Assembly (NCBI RefSeq): GCF_003569005.1
Contig: NZ_BCUR01000001.1
Coordinates: forward strand, 687,893 to 751,892
Direction of reading: 5' to 3'
DNA from: Vibrio superstes
GTDB taxonomy: Bacteria > Pseudomonadota > Gammaproteobacteria > Enterobacterales > Vibrionaceae
DNA length: 64,000 bases
In this document: piece by piece, positions 52,941 to 62,118 of the stretch
Position numbering within the stretch: position 1 is the first letter of the stretch
Layout: each line of letters begins with the position of its first letter
Made by a program: the position numbers and the translations under genes
Notes under the pieces: generated by a model
The model's database searches: none
Told to the model about the DNA's origin: nothing
What the model saw: the letters and a program-made list of their open reading frames with translations, nothing else

Positions 52941-53872
52941 TACGCCTGCTCCACAGTCTTCATTTTCTGAGCTTTAGCTAGCTTGGCTGCTTTCTTCTCT
53001 TCACGACGGAAGCGAGCCATGATGCGTTGTGCTTTTAATTTAGGGTTTGAGATCTCATCAATTGAGAAGTTAATCAAAGCCAAACCTATCGCGACTGACG
53101 CTAGCGCAATACTTGGTGCAGCAATTTCCCACCATGCGCCAATACGGATTGCCGAGGTTTGCTCTGCGTTGTACAGCATGCCACCCCAAGTCACACTCAA
53201 TGGGTCACCCAAGCCGATAAACTCTAGGGTCGCTTGAGTCATGATGGCGTAGATAACCGTGCCAATGAAACAAGACGCTAGAATCGACATCATGTTTGGC
53301 ATGATCTCTGCGAACAACATGCGTTTCTTACTCTCACCCATTACCTCTGCGGCATGCACAAAATCTCGGTTACGAATCGCAAGGGTTTGCGAACGCAATA
53401 CGCGAGCACCCCACGGCCAAGAGGTTGCGCCGATAATAACCGCAATGATCATTGGTGATACTTGGTCAAGGAATGACGCCAATACCAGCATTAGAGGTAG
53501 GCTTGGGATTACCATGACCAGGTTAGTAATGAAGGACAAAACGTTGTCCACAATACCGCCAAAGTAGCCCGATGCGATGCCCACAATCATTGCCATAACG
53601 ATAACGAAGGTGCCTGCTGCGAAACCCACCATCAAGGAGATGCGTCCGCCGTACAATAGCTGTGACCACACGTCACGGCCCATTCGAGTCGTGCCTAAAA
53701 GGTTGTCCAAGTTAGGCGCTTGGTGCGGTCTTGCCACACGACCGGTTGGGTCGAATTGGGTCAGCAAGGGTGCAAACAAACACATCAAGCAAACCGTCAC
53801 GACGATAAAGATACCGATAGCCGCTTTAGGGTTATCAAGGAAAAACTGTTTCATTAATTTAAGCGATTTCAT
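52940..53872 (-). CDS. Oligopeptide-type ABC permease (OppC position)
   Basis: 310 residues. An N-terminal helix (18-40), TM_PBP1 and five further helices are visible. The ABC coupling EAA loop is near AAEVMGESKKRMLFAEIMPNMMS (about 195-215). OppC-type N-terminal features include PTGRVARPHQAPNLDNLLGTTRMGRDVWSQLLYGGRISLMVG. An internal ATG at 53854 is an alternative start. Confidence 0.93.
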   Translation of the reverse strand: MKSLKLMKQFFLDNPKAAIGIFIVVTVCLMCLFAPLLTQFDPTGRVARPHQAPNLDNLLGTTRMGRDVWSQLLYGGRISLMVGFAAGTFVIVMAMIVGIASGYFGGIVDNVLSFITNLVMVIPSLPLMLVLASFLDQVSPMIIAVIIGATSWPWGARVLRSQTLAIRNRDFVHAAEVMGESKKRMLFAEIMPNMMSILASCFIGTVIYAIMTQATLEFIGLGDPLSVTWGGMLYNAEQTSAIRIGAWWEIAAPSIALASVAIGLALINFSIDEISNPKLKAQRIMARFRREEKKAAKLAKAQKMKTVEQA

Positions 53873-53890
53873 AGTGATGATTCTCTTCTC

Positions 53891-54880
53891 TTAATCCAAT
53901 TGAGTTCGTAGGCGTGGGTCTAAAACGAACAGTAAGCAGTCAGCTACAAAGTTCGCTCCCAAGACCATCACTGTCATGATGAGTAGGTATCCTTGAATCA
54001 AAGGATAATCTCGTGCCAGCATCGCTTGGAACATCACTTGGCCTAGGCCTGGATAGTTAAAGATGATTTCAATGATCAGTGAGCCACCGAAGATGGCGCC
54101 GACAGACATTGCAAAGGTGGTGATCATTGGCAGTACCGCGTTACGCGCACCGTATTGCATCATTACCTTTTTGTCTTTTACGCCCTTTGCCCAACCCATT
54201 ACGATGAAGTCTTCACCCAGTTGGTTGATCATGTTAGAACGCATTCCCATTACGTTACCCATACCCAAGGCAACCATACACAGCAGTGGCAATACCAAGT
54301 GGTAAGCAACACTACCGATGAACTCAAAGCTCCAGCCTGCGTCAATCGATGGGTTGTAGGCGTATCCTGTTGGGAACCAACCTAGATTTGAAGCAAATAG
54401 GAAGTACATACCTAGTGCCATAACAACTGCAGGGATAGAAGAAACGACAACCGAACCAACCGTAATCACTGAGTCTGTCCATGTACCTCTCTTCCATGCC
54501 ACGTAGATGCCAAGCAAGGTAGTGATGGTGTAAGACACAAGCAAGTAAGTACCTACTAGTAGCAATGTCCACATCATTCCTCGGCCCAATACCTCAAATA
54601 CAGGTTGGAAGAATCGAGTCGATGTACCCCACTCCCCAGTTAGGATTGAACCTACATAAGTAATGAACTGCTCCATCAATGGAGTGTTGCTTGAGTAGCC
54701 GTACAGCACCTCAAGTGAGGCGATTGTCTCAGGGCTGATCTGGCCACCATTTTGCGCTAAGCGAGCCAAGAAAGACTGAATCGGGTCACCAGGCATTAGC
54801 CTTGGTAGAAAGAAGTTAATGGTTACTGCCGCCAAAAAGGCCAGCAAGTAAAAGCCGAGTCGACTAAGAATAAATTTCAT
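53891..54880 (-). CDS. Oligopeptide-type ABC permease (OppB position)
   Basis: 329 residues from MKFILSRLGFYLLAFLAAVTINFFLPRLMPGDP. It has six transmembrane helices, and the coupling region is GWAKGVKDKKVMMQYGARNAVLPMIT near 240. It forms the channel together with the OppC-type subunit. The frame extends 18 codons upstream of the ATG at 54880, which has GGGG in front. Confidence 0.93.
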   Translation of the reverse strand: MKFILSRLGFYLLAFLAAVTINFFLPRLMPGDPIQSFLARLAQNGGQISPETIASLEVLYGYSSNTPLMEQFITYVGSILTGEWGTSTRFFQPVFEVLGRGMMWTLLLVGTYLLVSYTITTLLGIYVAWKRGTWTDSVITVGSVVVSSIPAVVMALGMYFLFASNLGWFPTGYAYNPSIDAGWSFEFIGSVAYHLVLPLLCMVALGMGNVMGMRSNMINQLGEDFIVMGWAKGVKDKKVMMQYGARNAVLPMITTFAMSVGAIFGGSLIIEIIFNYPGLGQVMFQAMLARDYPLIQGYLLIMTVMVLGANFVADCLLFVLDPRLRTQLD

Positions 54881-54962
54881 GAATACCCCAGGTATACGTT
54901 TCAGGATAGGGAATACCGCATTGGGTATTCCCACTTCTCAATGTGTAACTAAACCGATTTAC

Positions 54963-56612
54963 TTATGTTCTTGGTTTAATATGCATAACATGCAGAAGCT
55001 TGTTAGATTCAAACGGAGCCGGGTGAGCTACCGGGTTTTCTGCGTTGAAGAAGCCAGTAAAACGAGAGTCGTTGTACGAGTACCAGATTGCGTTGTAATA
55101 CAGTGGCACTTGGATGGCATTTTCAGCGTAATGACGTTCTATGTGTGAAGAAATCTCACGTTGTTTCTCAACGTCTACCGTGGTGCTGAGCTCTTCAATC
55201 CAAGCGTTCAACTCATCGCTTTGATAGTTGGTCATGGTTGAAGACCACCATTGGCCACTCTTAGCGAAGCGAGAGTGCATGGTGTAGTCGTAAAACTTCC
55301 AACCTGAGGATGCGATGCTGCCTCCACCGAAGGTCACATCAAAGTTACCACCGCGCCAGTTTTGGCTGTACGCTTGTACTTCTGGCGTGATCAGATGAGC
55401 GTTAATTCCCGCTTCACGCAGACCATCGATAGCGATCATTGCGTTGTTCACCATCGCAGACCAACCACTTGGTACCTGCATTAAGAAACGCAGCTCAGAA
55501 CCATCTGGGTTTTCAACAAATCGGTTACCCGTGACATCTTTGTAGCCAGCCTCAGCAAGGTACTTCTTCGCTTCAGCAATGTTGTAGTCTGTGTATTTTG
55601 CCCACGTTTTGTCTGCTTGCTCATCGCGCCAGCTCTCAAGTGAACTTGGCAGGTTACTGGCTGAGTTGCCTAGCTCTACATAACCATATGCACCCAGCTC
55701 TTTCATCGCTTCACGGTCCATCGCTAGGTTGAACGCTTTTCTGAAGTTAACGTCGTTAAAGGCTTTCTTTGCACCCTCATTCTTGGTCTCGAAGTTCATA
55801 GTGATTCGAACACCATCACCAGAAGGGAACCAGTATTTGTTGCCTTCTGCTGCATCAACAAACAAGCGATCAATGTCTGGTACGAAGATTCCGTTCCAGT
55901 CAGTTTCGCCTTTTGCCATCATCTCTAATGCAGCATCACTAGAAGAGTATTGTGGGAACTCCAAGCATTTAACCGCCAATTCTTCGTTCCAGTAGTTCTC
56001 ATTCTGACACTGGATATACACTTGAGGTGTAAAGCGAGTTACCTCGGTAAATGGACCTGTTCCTACTGGGTTCTTCACCACTTGCTGAGAAGGGTTTTCA
56101 ATATCTTTCCAGATATGTTCAGGAACGATCTTGGTCATCAAGATGTCGTACTGAGAGAATGCATTTTCTTCGTTTAGATAGATCTTCACCTCGTAATCGT
56201 TGACCAGCTCAATCTTTTCAACTGAAGAGCTAAGGCCTGTTACGTCGATGCCTGGATTTTCACGAGTGTAGTTGAAGGTAAACAACACATCTTTCGCCGA
56301 GAATGGCTGGCCATCAGACCAAGACACGCCTTCACGAAGAGTCACGGTTAGTACCTTTAGGTCTTCACTGACTTCATAGCCTGTTGCCAGCCATGGATAT
56401 TCTTTGGTGTCATCAAGCAGGTTGAAGATAAATAGCGGTTCGTATGCGAACTCGGCAGAGGACAAGCCACCCAACCAAGGGTTGAAGTTATGCGTCCACG
56501 CCGTAGTGGACTCACTTAGTATCTTCAGATTAGGGGTGTCAGCTTCTTTAGCGTTAACACCCGCTGTTAGGGACAGAGTAGTAAGGGCTAAGCCAATCAG
56601 AGTTTTGTTCAT
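54963..56612 (-). CDS. Family 5 solute-binding protein for an oligosaccharide importer
   Basis: 549 residues. The signal peptide ends near AGVNA (residue 21). The family 5 (oligopeptide/oligosaccharide) fold follows, with ILSESTTAWTHNFNPWLGG, LREGVSWSDGQPFSAKDVLFTFNYT near 90-115 and late VPLYYNAIWYSYNDSRFTGFF near 505. Many aromatic residues line the binding regions, as in cello-oligosaccharide binders of this family. The neighbours are sugar hydrolases, so a carbohydrate ligand is favoured over peptide (inference). Confidence 0.92.
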   Translation of the reverse strand: MNKTLIGLALTTLSLTAGVNAKEADTPNLKILSESTTAWTHNFNPWLGGLSSAEFAYEPLFIFNLLDDTKEYPWLATGYEVSEDLKVLTVTLREGVSWSDGQPFSAKDVLFTFNYTRENPGIDVTGLSSSVEKIELVNDYEVKIYLNEENAFSQYDILMTKIVPEHIWKDIENPSQQVVKNPVGTGPFTEVTRFTPQVYIQCQNENYWNEELAVKCLEFPQYSSSDAALEMMAKGETDWNGIFVPDIDRLFVDAAEGNKYWFPSGDGVRITMNFETKNEGAKKAFNDVNFRKAFNLAMDREAMKELGAYGYVELGNSASNLPSSLESWRDEQADKTWAKYTDYNIAEAKKYLAEAGYKDVTGNRFVENPDGSELRFLMQVPSGWSAMVNNAMIAIDGLREAGINAHLITPEVQAYSQNWRGGNFDVTFGGGSIASSGWKFYDYTMHSRFAKSGQWWSSTMTNYQSDELNAWIEELSTTVDVEKQREISSHIERHYAENAIQVPLYYNAIWYSYNDSRFTGFFNAENPVAHPAPFESNKLLHVMHIKPRT

Positions 56613-56627
56613 TATGTAGGCCTTCTA

Positions 56628-58388
56628 TTAATCACGTAATCTTATTGTATTATTTATAGGGGACACCCAAAATTTGCTCGAAATGCGGTGTGTGCCCGCT
56701 TTTAGTTTTGTAAGCAAATATGGGACATGTGTTCGTGGTGAAACAAGGTTGCTGTGTATACGACAACACTGCCTTGCATCCTTTTGGTAACTGTCTTCAC
56801 TGGCTATCAACGAGACGCCATTTGTGCCTTGCAATTCAATCGTTGCATTCACACCAGACATGTCTTGTAGCGTTTTACGCTCTTGGTACCAATTGCTCAC
56901 AGCGAAACCGGTTTCAACAATCCAAGCAGGTTTATCTAGCTCAAAATCATGATGACGGATTGACTCACCATTCTCTAAAACCTCGATTTGTGTAGTCACT
57001 CGAATCGTGCCTGTGCTCCACTCAACCGTAAGGTCGTTGTTGGTGATGTCGACTTCATGGTTAAACAGACGCGTTTGCCAGTTAGCACCTTCATCAAAGC
57101 TAAATGCCAAGATATTGTCACCGAAGCTCAGCATATTGCTGTATTGCAACGCACCGATATCGGCACCAAAACATGTTGAGTATGCAAACTTGTTGTATTT
57201 ATCTACCTGAAACTGTGGCTCTATCGTTCCAGCAAAATGCACAATGCTGTGTCCGTTGATGCGTTGTGCTATCGAACGGGCTGCTGGCATTGGGTAGATT
57301 GTCTTGGTTAAATTTTGTGGGACTTCTTCACACTGCCAAAACTCATGCGAGTCTTCGAGTAACAATGGGAAGAACGCCTTGAATGCCCAATATGGCGAGG
57401 TTGGTGAGTTATATCCCTCACACACATTTAGATTTGGGTAGTCATAGCCACGAGCCATAAGACCGTCAGCGGTGAAAATAGGTTTATCCTTCCACTGGCG
57501 TATTTGTCTTGCCCACAAGCCTTTGATCTCTCCCATCGGCATTGAGGTTAGATTGGCAACCGCTGCTGCGCCCCAAAATCCAGAGGTAGCAAAACGATAA
57601 GTCAAAGAGCGACCTTGGGCCAAGCATTCACCCGTCTCTGCAAACCAATAAGAAAAAGGTTCACAATACGCTTCTGCTCGCTCAAGGAAGAGTTGCTTAA
57701 GCTCAGAGTCCGTGTGATCTAGTACTGTTGCATAAAGCAGGCTGTAAAAATGGATAGCAAAACCACCATAATGGTCGATATTTTCTACCTCACCATCACC
57801 ATACCAACCATCACCCAGATAGAAGTTCTTTAGCTTATTGAGATACTTAGCTTCAATATCAATATCCACTAAATCAGCACGGCCAACCTTACGCAATCCT
57901 GCTTGAACCAACACGGTAAAGAACAACCAGTTGTTCTGTGGCATTGGGCAGTTTTGGATATTAGCCAACCAGTTCGCTAGGTTATCTTGTACCTCAACGG
58001 ACAAAGGTTCCCAACCATGCTCAGGAAGTACCGCCAGTAACAAACCAAATGCAGCCATTTCTACACTGCGTTGGTTAATGCCCTGTGCAGGCCCCCAGTA
58101 ATTTGGGTCTTCTGGGTCTGTGCCTTGTGCAATGGCATTGTGATAAAGCGACCAGTAATCAAAACTACCGCCACCTTTCACTAAAGGGATGATTCCCCAC
58201 AATGGGCGGGCAACGCCTTCAAGTCCGCTAGCAGACATATCAAAGATCGCACCACCTTCATCGAAATCAGGGTGAGATCCTTGGGTCTTTAAAAAGGGAA
58301 CCATAGGTTCAAACAAATCTAGAACAAGTTGCTGGTAATCTTGCTTAGATTGCATCGGGTTTTCGGAAAATCGGGAATAATACGGCAT
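56628..58388 (-). CDS. DUF2264 protein, candidate glycoside hydrolase
   Basis: 586 residues, no signal peptide. The DUF2264 N-terminal (alpha/alpha) domain (about 10-380) has GGAIFDMSASGLEGVARPLWGIIPLV near 45-70, WGPAQGINQRSVEMAAFGLLLAV near 98-120 and NNWLFFTVLVQAG near 153, with DGWYGDGEVENIDHYGGFAIHFY near 195. A C-terminal beta-sandwich follows (about 390-586). These proteins occur in uronate-polymer utilisation loci; I recall from memory that some belong to the beta-glucuronidase family GH154, which should be checked. It sits between the GH88 gene (12 bases upstream) and the transporter (15 bases downstream). The function here is unknown. Confidence 0.82.
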   Translation of the reverse strand: MPYYSRFSENPMQSKQDYQQLVLDLFEPMVPFLKTQGSHPDFDEGGAIFDMSASGLEGVARPLWGIIPLVKGGGSFDYWSLYHNAIAQGTDPEDPNYWGPAQGINQRSVEMAAFGLLLAVLPEHGWEPLSVEVQDNLANWLANIQNCPMPQNNWLFFTVLVQAGLRKVGRADLVDIDIEAKYLNKLKNFYLGDGWYGDGEVENIDHYGGFAIHFYSLLYATVLDHTDSELKQLFLERAEAYCEPFSYWFAETGECLAQGRSLTYRFATSGFWGAAAVANLTSMPMGEIKGLWARQIRQWKDKPIFTADGLMARGYDYPNLNVCEGYNSPTSPYWAFKAFFPLLLEDSHEFWQCEEVPQNLTKTIYPMPAARSIAQRINGHSIVHFAGTIEPQFQVDKYNKFAYSTCFGADIGALQYSNMLSFGDNILAFSFDEGANWQTRLFNHEVDITNNDLTVEWSTGTIRVTTQIEVLENGESIRHHDFELDKPAWIVETGFAVSNWYQERKTLQDMSGVNATIELQGTNGVSLIASEDSYQKDARQCCRIHSNLVSPRTHVPYLLTKLKAGTHRISSKFWVSPINNTIRLRD

Positions 58389-58400
58389 AAGAAATTCCTC

Positions 58401-59579
58401 TTAGTTCCAAAAGAACTGGTTGTGGCCCACAGAGCGCATCGCAGCTTCAAAGTAGTAATAATCACCGTAAGGCAACATACCATCAGCTAAGTAGCTCGTT
58501 TCTGGACCTTTCATCATATTGACAAACGAGGCAGCACCAGAGAGTAATCCCTCAGCATGCTCCACTTCTGTTAGGTCATGATGGGTACGCAAGGCAGTCA
58601 GCATCTTTTCAGCAAAGGCGTGATATCGCTTCGCCTCTTCTTCACGACCTGCCCTCTTATAGACATCGGCCAAGATATAAATGCCTGAAGCCGTTACAGC
58701 CCCAGCAGAGGTATCTTTATATTGGGTATGACTTGCCGGTAGTGAGTAATCCCACACAGGGATGCAATCATCGGTGATATTTTCGATAACGTAATCCGTC
58801 AGCTTTGCTGAGATGTCCGCATACTCTAGGTTGCCGGTGGTTTCTGCCAATTGAGCAAAACCATGTACCGCCCATGCATGACCTCGGCTCCAGCAAGATT
58901 CATCCGCAAACCCTTGCACAGTTTTGCCTTCCACAGGCTCATTGGTGCGTGGATCGAAATTAAATGAGTGGTAAGTACTAAAGTCGTCTCGTACTAAGTG
59001 TTTCAAAGAGGTATCTGCTTGCTGAAGCGCAACCTCTTTAAAGGATTCCACGTTGGTCTCTTTATATGCCCAAAGCAACAAGCCTAAGTTCTGCATGCAA
59101 TCAATGATGATCTTGCCTTGTACAAATTCGGCATGCCCAGGGTTATTCGCTTGAGCGTTCCAAGCTGGAAGGTATCGACCATTCCAGTTGAAGCGATTAC
59201 GTAAAGCTTCAGCGGCACGCAGAGCTTGATCTCTTGCTTCATTGCACCCTGTCAATTTGTAGTCAGCAACAGCGGTAAGGCTAAACAGGAAACCCATGTC
59301 ATGGTCAATCCACATTGGGGTGGATAAGATTTTTTCCAGCTGCTCTCTTCTCATACGAGCACTGTTCTTAAATTTTTCTTCTCCGGTCAAGCTATATGCC
59401 AGCCAAAGTTGTCCGGTCCAAAATGAATCCGTCCAGAAATATTCATCGGGATAATGCCAATCAAATGTTGGCGCACCATTTCCAATCATTGGATTTCGGT
59501 TTCCGATACGAGGCAAGTTCCTTTCTATAGACGCTAGGATGTCCTCTTGAATCTGATAGCGATTATTTATTTTTGTCAT
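58401..59579 (-). CDS. GH88 unsaturated glucuronyl hydrolase
   Basis: 392 residues, the usual length, cytosolic. Two catalytic Asp residues are visible: Asp94 in WIDHDMGFLFS and Asp160 in KIIIDCMQNLGLLLWA, matching the two conserved Asp of the family (88 and 149 in the Bacillus GL1 enzyme). Trp-rich substrate pocket motifs are FWTDSFWTGQLWLAY near 48 and ADESCWSRGHAWAVHGFA near 235. It hydrates the 4,5-unsaturated uronate left by a polysaccharide lyase and releases it from the next sugar. It is first in the operon; the LacI gene is divergent. Confidence 0.93.
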   Translation of the reverse strand: MTKINNRYQIQEDILASIERNLPRIGNRNPMIGNGAPTFDWHYPDEYFWTDSFWTGQLWLAYSLTGEEKFKNSARMRREQLEKILSTPMWIDHDMGFLFSLTAVADYKLTGCNEARDQALRAAEALRNRFNWNGRYLPAWNAQANNPGHAEFVQGKIIIDCMQNLGLLLWAYKETNVESFKEVALQQADTSLKHLVRDDFSTYHSFNFDPRTNEPVEGKTVQGFADESCWSRGHAWAVHGFAQLAETTGNLEYADISAKLTDYVIENITDDCIPVWDYSLPASHTQYKDTSAGAVTASGIYILADVYKRAGREEEAKRYHAFAEKMLTALRTHHDLTEVEHAEGLLSGAASFVNMMKGPETSYLADGMLPYGDYYYFEAAMRSVGHNQFFWN

Positions 59580-59649
59580 TGCTCACTCTTTTTATTCAGA
59601 AGCCAAATTATCAACTGAGGCGATTATGTATTAGTTGAATGAATGTCGC

Positions 59650-59665
59650 TGTGAGCGAAATCACA
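59650..59665. promoter_or_regulatory. CRP-cAMP binding site
   Basis: TGTGAGCGAAATCACA has both consensus half sites TGTGA and TCACA at six bases, the ideal spacing for CRP. It lies between the GH88 operon (start codon 70 bases away) and the divergent LacI gene, so both are likely under catabolite control. Confidence 0.8.
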
Positions 59666-59687
59666 AGACTGAAACATTCCATGCTCA

Positions 59688-59699
59688 TGAAATATTTCA
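59688..59699. promoter_or_regulatory. Palindrome next to the CRP site, candidate LacI-family operator
   Basis: TGAAATATTTCA is a perfect 12-bp palindrome between the CRP site and the regulator gene. It has an AT centre in place of the usual CG of LacI-family operators, so the match is uncertain. Confidence 0.4.
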
Positions 59700-59776
59700 C
59701 AGTATATTTACTTGGTGAAATTTCTCTTGATAGCGAGTACTATAGAAATTCCTCAAGTCTTCTGTACCTAATAACA

Positions 59777-60832
59777 ATGAAAAAAGTAACGATTACCGAC
59801 CTGGCTGAAATGACAGGAATATCAAGAAGCACCATCTCAAGAGTGCTGAACAACAACCCTAAGGTTGATCCTGAGGTTCGCAAAAAGGTTGAGCTTGCGA
59901 TTGAAGAAAGTGGATACCTACGAAAAGCATCCAAGGTGAAATACGAGGTTCCTATACGTTCTGTCACTATTGCTACGACAGTTTTGGTTGATACACCGGA
60001 CCCTTACTACTCGATCATGATTAACCAGTTCCAAGAGCAATTTCATCAAATGGGGCTTCAACCTCAATTGATTTTGCTCAATGCATCAATGAGCGAAGAG
60101 CAGATCCTGGATAAGCTTTCAGACTCCGAATGTGTGTTGATGCTGGGGCCAGAACTGCCCTCTATTGCTAATGCCTTAAAAGACAAAGACATCCCTGTAG
60201 TCATGGTTAACGGATTTGATGTCGATATGAGAATATCGAGTATCTCCCTAGACTACGAACTGGGTGGAGAGCTTGCAGCCAAGTATCTCATTGGCAATGG
60301 ACACAAAAACATTGCCATGCTTACCGCTCAAACCCGACCTTCAATTCGCAAGAGAACCTATGGATTCCAAAGGGCAGCCAGTGAATTAGGTGCTGAAAAA
60401 GTCACGGTTATCGATATCTTGAAGTATTGCCAAGATACTGACCAAACCGCCATCAGCGAAAGCATTAAACTTGGTGAAGCAGGAGCCGATTTTGGTGCCA
60501 GCAAGGTATTGCCTCAAATCCTAGATAAAGGACTTTTCAATGGTGCGACAGCCATATTTTGTTTGTGTGACAGAGCGGCTATTTCATTGCTCGACGAGTT
60601 GGATAAACGTGGCATGTCAGTACCTGAAGATCTATCGGTAATGGGTTTTGATAACCTGTCTATTGGCAAAATGATCAGCCCTTCATTGAGCTCCATAGGT
60701 TGTGACCACAGATTGACAGCCCAAGCGGCAATACAGCTTCTGATTCAAGAGTTTAATGAGAATGTGAATGTCGCCAAACGAGTAAATATGGGGGTAAAAC
60801 TCTTCTCTCGTGATTCTGTAAAACCCTTGTAA
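59777..60832 (+). CDS. LacI-family repressor of the GH88 operon
   Basis: 351 residues from MKKVTITDLAEMTGISRSTISRVLNNNPKVDPEVRKKVELAIEESGY, the standard LacI HTH and hinge start. The ribose-binding-like effector domain follows, with VPEDLSVMGFDNLSIGKMISPSLSSIGCD near 290-315. The frame extends 46 codons upstream without a clear site and covers the operator region. The effector is probably an oligosaccharide or uronate from the pathway. It is divergent from the operon it should control. Confidence 0.9.
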   Translation: MKKVTITDLAEMTGISRSTISRVLNNNPKVDPEVRKKVELAIEESGYLRKASKVKYEVPIRSVTIATTVLVDTPDPYYSIMINQFQEQFHQMGLQPQLILLNASMSEEQILDKLSDSECVLMLGPELPSIANALKDKDIPVVMVNGFDVDMRISSISLDYELGGELAAKYLIGNGHKNIAMLTAQTRPSIRKRTYGFQRAASELGAEKVTVIDILKYCQDTDQTAISESIKLGEAGADFGASKVLPQILDKGLFNGATAIFCLCDRAAISLLDELDKRGMSVPEDLSVMGFDNLSIGKMISPSLSSIGCDHRLTAQAAIQLLIQEFNENVNVAKRVNMGVKLFSRDSVKPL

Positions 60833-60916
60833 GAACACGATTCATATTGCAATCCCAAAGTAGCTCAACCCTCGTTGTAGGGCCAATCCTTGTGAATCGA
60901 ATCTTCTTGCATCCAA

Positions 60917-60953
60917 TAATAAAAAAGAGATAGCTCTACAAAAGCTATCTCTT
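60917..60953 (-). terminator. Terminator of the DUF1254/DUF1214 gene
   Basis: On the minus strand, AAGAGATAGCT and AGCTATCTCTT pair across a short loop and are followed by six Ts, 11 bases past the stop. Confidence 0.85.
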
Positions 60954-60963
60954 GATCGTTCTA

Positions 60964-61983
60964 TTATTTAACTTTGTGGAAAGTCGAAATAGGGTTCCAT
61001 TTTCCTGCTTTCACTTTGTATGATGAGCCATACGCTCGCCACGCCCAGTTAAATGTCTTATCCGTTCCTGTTTCTAGGTTATTTATCGCATCTTCGCCAC
61101 AATTAAAGGATACCGTGTAACTGCCATCTTGATTCGGCTTTGCGTCGCGAGAGTTCAATACCGTTTTCATATCGGTAGGGAGTAACCAACCGTCCTCTGA
61201 GTACACGGTAATTGACCAAAATTCATCTACTCTTGGATCCTCAAAGGTTGTTTGGTAACAGCCACTGTTCTCATAATCTTTAGATACTTGATATGAGTTG
61301 ATGCGAAAATCCATTCCCCCCCAACCAACTGCATCAGACATACGTTTTGTCTCTTTTGCGATACGACCTTCGGTGTGCCCGTAATCCAGAACGATGCCGC
61401 CATCGATCGCTTTTTGCATATATTCTTTATGCAGTGTCTCGTATTGAGCTTTGTCGTATGGTTTTGGTTCCCATACTCCATTGCCTTGCCCCTCGACCTT
61501 CATGGTTTTTTGAACTTTACGGGCTTCGTCAATGCCGTTTTCCAAACCAATTCTGAATAGAACCCATACAAACTTACCTTTCTCAGGAGGAAGAATTTTA
61601 TGGGTACCTTTTTGCCAAATATAATCTTCTGAATAACCGTTCTCATTAATAACCAATACAGATGTAAAAACTTCATTGTCTTCAGGCATTGTAATCGTTA
61701 GACCATTCGAAGCGTCTGCAACTTGCGCTGAATACAGAGTATCTCGGTTCATACGAACAGTAGGCATAGGGCCTGCAGGTGTAGGGATAGTTAGGTCGAA
61801 CATCTTGTTCATCGCATCTTTGTTTTTCCATTTTAAGAAATTAACTTCCGCCTCCACTTGCGTAATGTTGTCAGCAGTCACAGGGATAGTTTCCGCATAA
61901 TCTTTACCATCGATTCCAACGGCCGCATATGCGCCATGAGAAAGTACAGATAAAACAGACATTGTGAGTAGGAGCTTTTTCAT
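60964..61983 (-). CDS. DUF1254/DUF1214 secreted protein
   Basis: 339 residues. The signal peptide is MKKLLLTMSVLSVLSHGAYA. The DUF1254 region (about 45-160) has PTPAGPMPTVRMNRDTLYSAQVADASNGLTITMP. The DUF1214 region (about 235-339) has PRVDEFWSITVYSEDGWLLPTD and FNWAWRAYGSSYKVKAGKWNPISTFHKVK. These proteins are widespread, periplasmic or secreted, and of unknown activity. It is monocistronic. Confidence 0.87.
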   Translation of the reverse strand: MKKLLLTMSVLSVLSHGAYAAVGIDGKDYAETIPVTADNITQVEAEVNFLKWKNKDAMNKMFDLTIPTPAGPMPTVRMNRDTLYSAQVADASNGLTITMPEDNEVFTSVLVINENGYSEDYIWQKGTHKILPPEKGKFVWVLFRIGLENGIDEARKVQKTMKVEGQGNGVWEPKPYDKAQYETLHKEYMQKAIDGGIVLDYGHTEGRIAKETKRMSDAVGWGGMDFRINSYQVSKDYENSGCYQTTFEDPRVDEFWSITVYSEDGWLLPTDMKTVLNSRDAKPNQDGSYTVSFNCGEDAINNLETGTDKTFNWAWRAYGSSYKVKAGKWNPISTFHKVK

Positions 61984-62118
61984 AGTTTTTCCTATTTGAT
62001 AAATGACAAATAAATATTATTGAGTTAACGAATACAAAGTAACATACCCACCCATGTGCGAATAATGAACAAAGAACATACCGGATATTCATGCAAATTA
62101 TATCTATTCGTTGAGGCT

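Noticed and set aside
59639..59776. N-terminal extension of the LacI regulator
   Set aside because: The extra 46 codons would cover the CRP site and palindrome, while the LacI HTH normally starts within a few residues of MKKVTITDLAEM at 59777.
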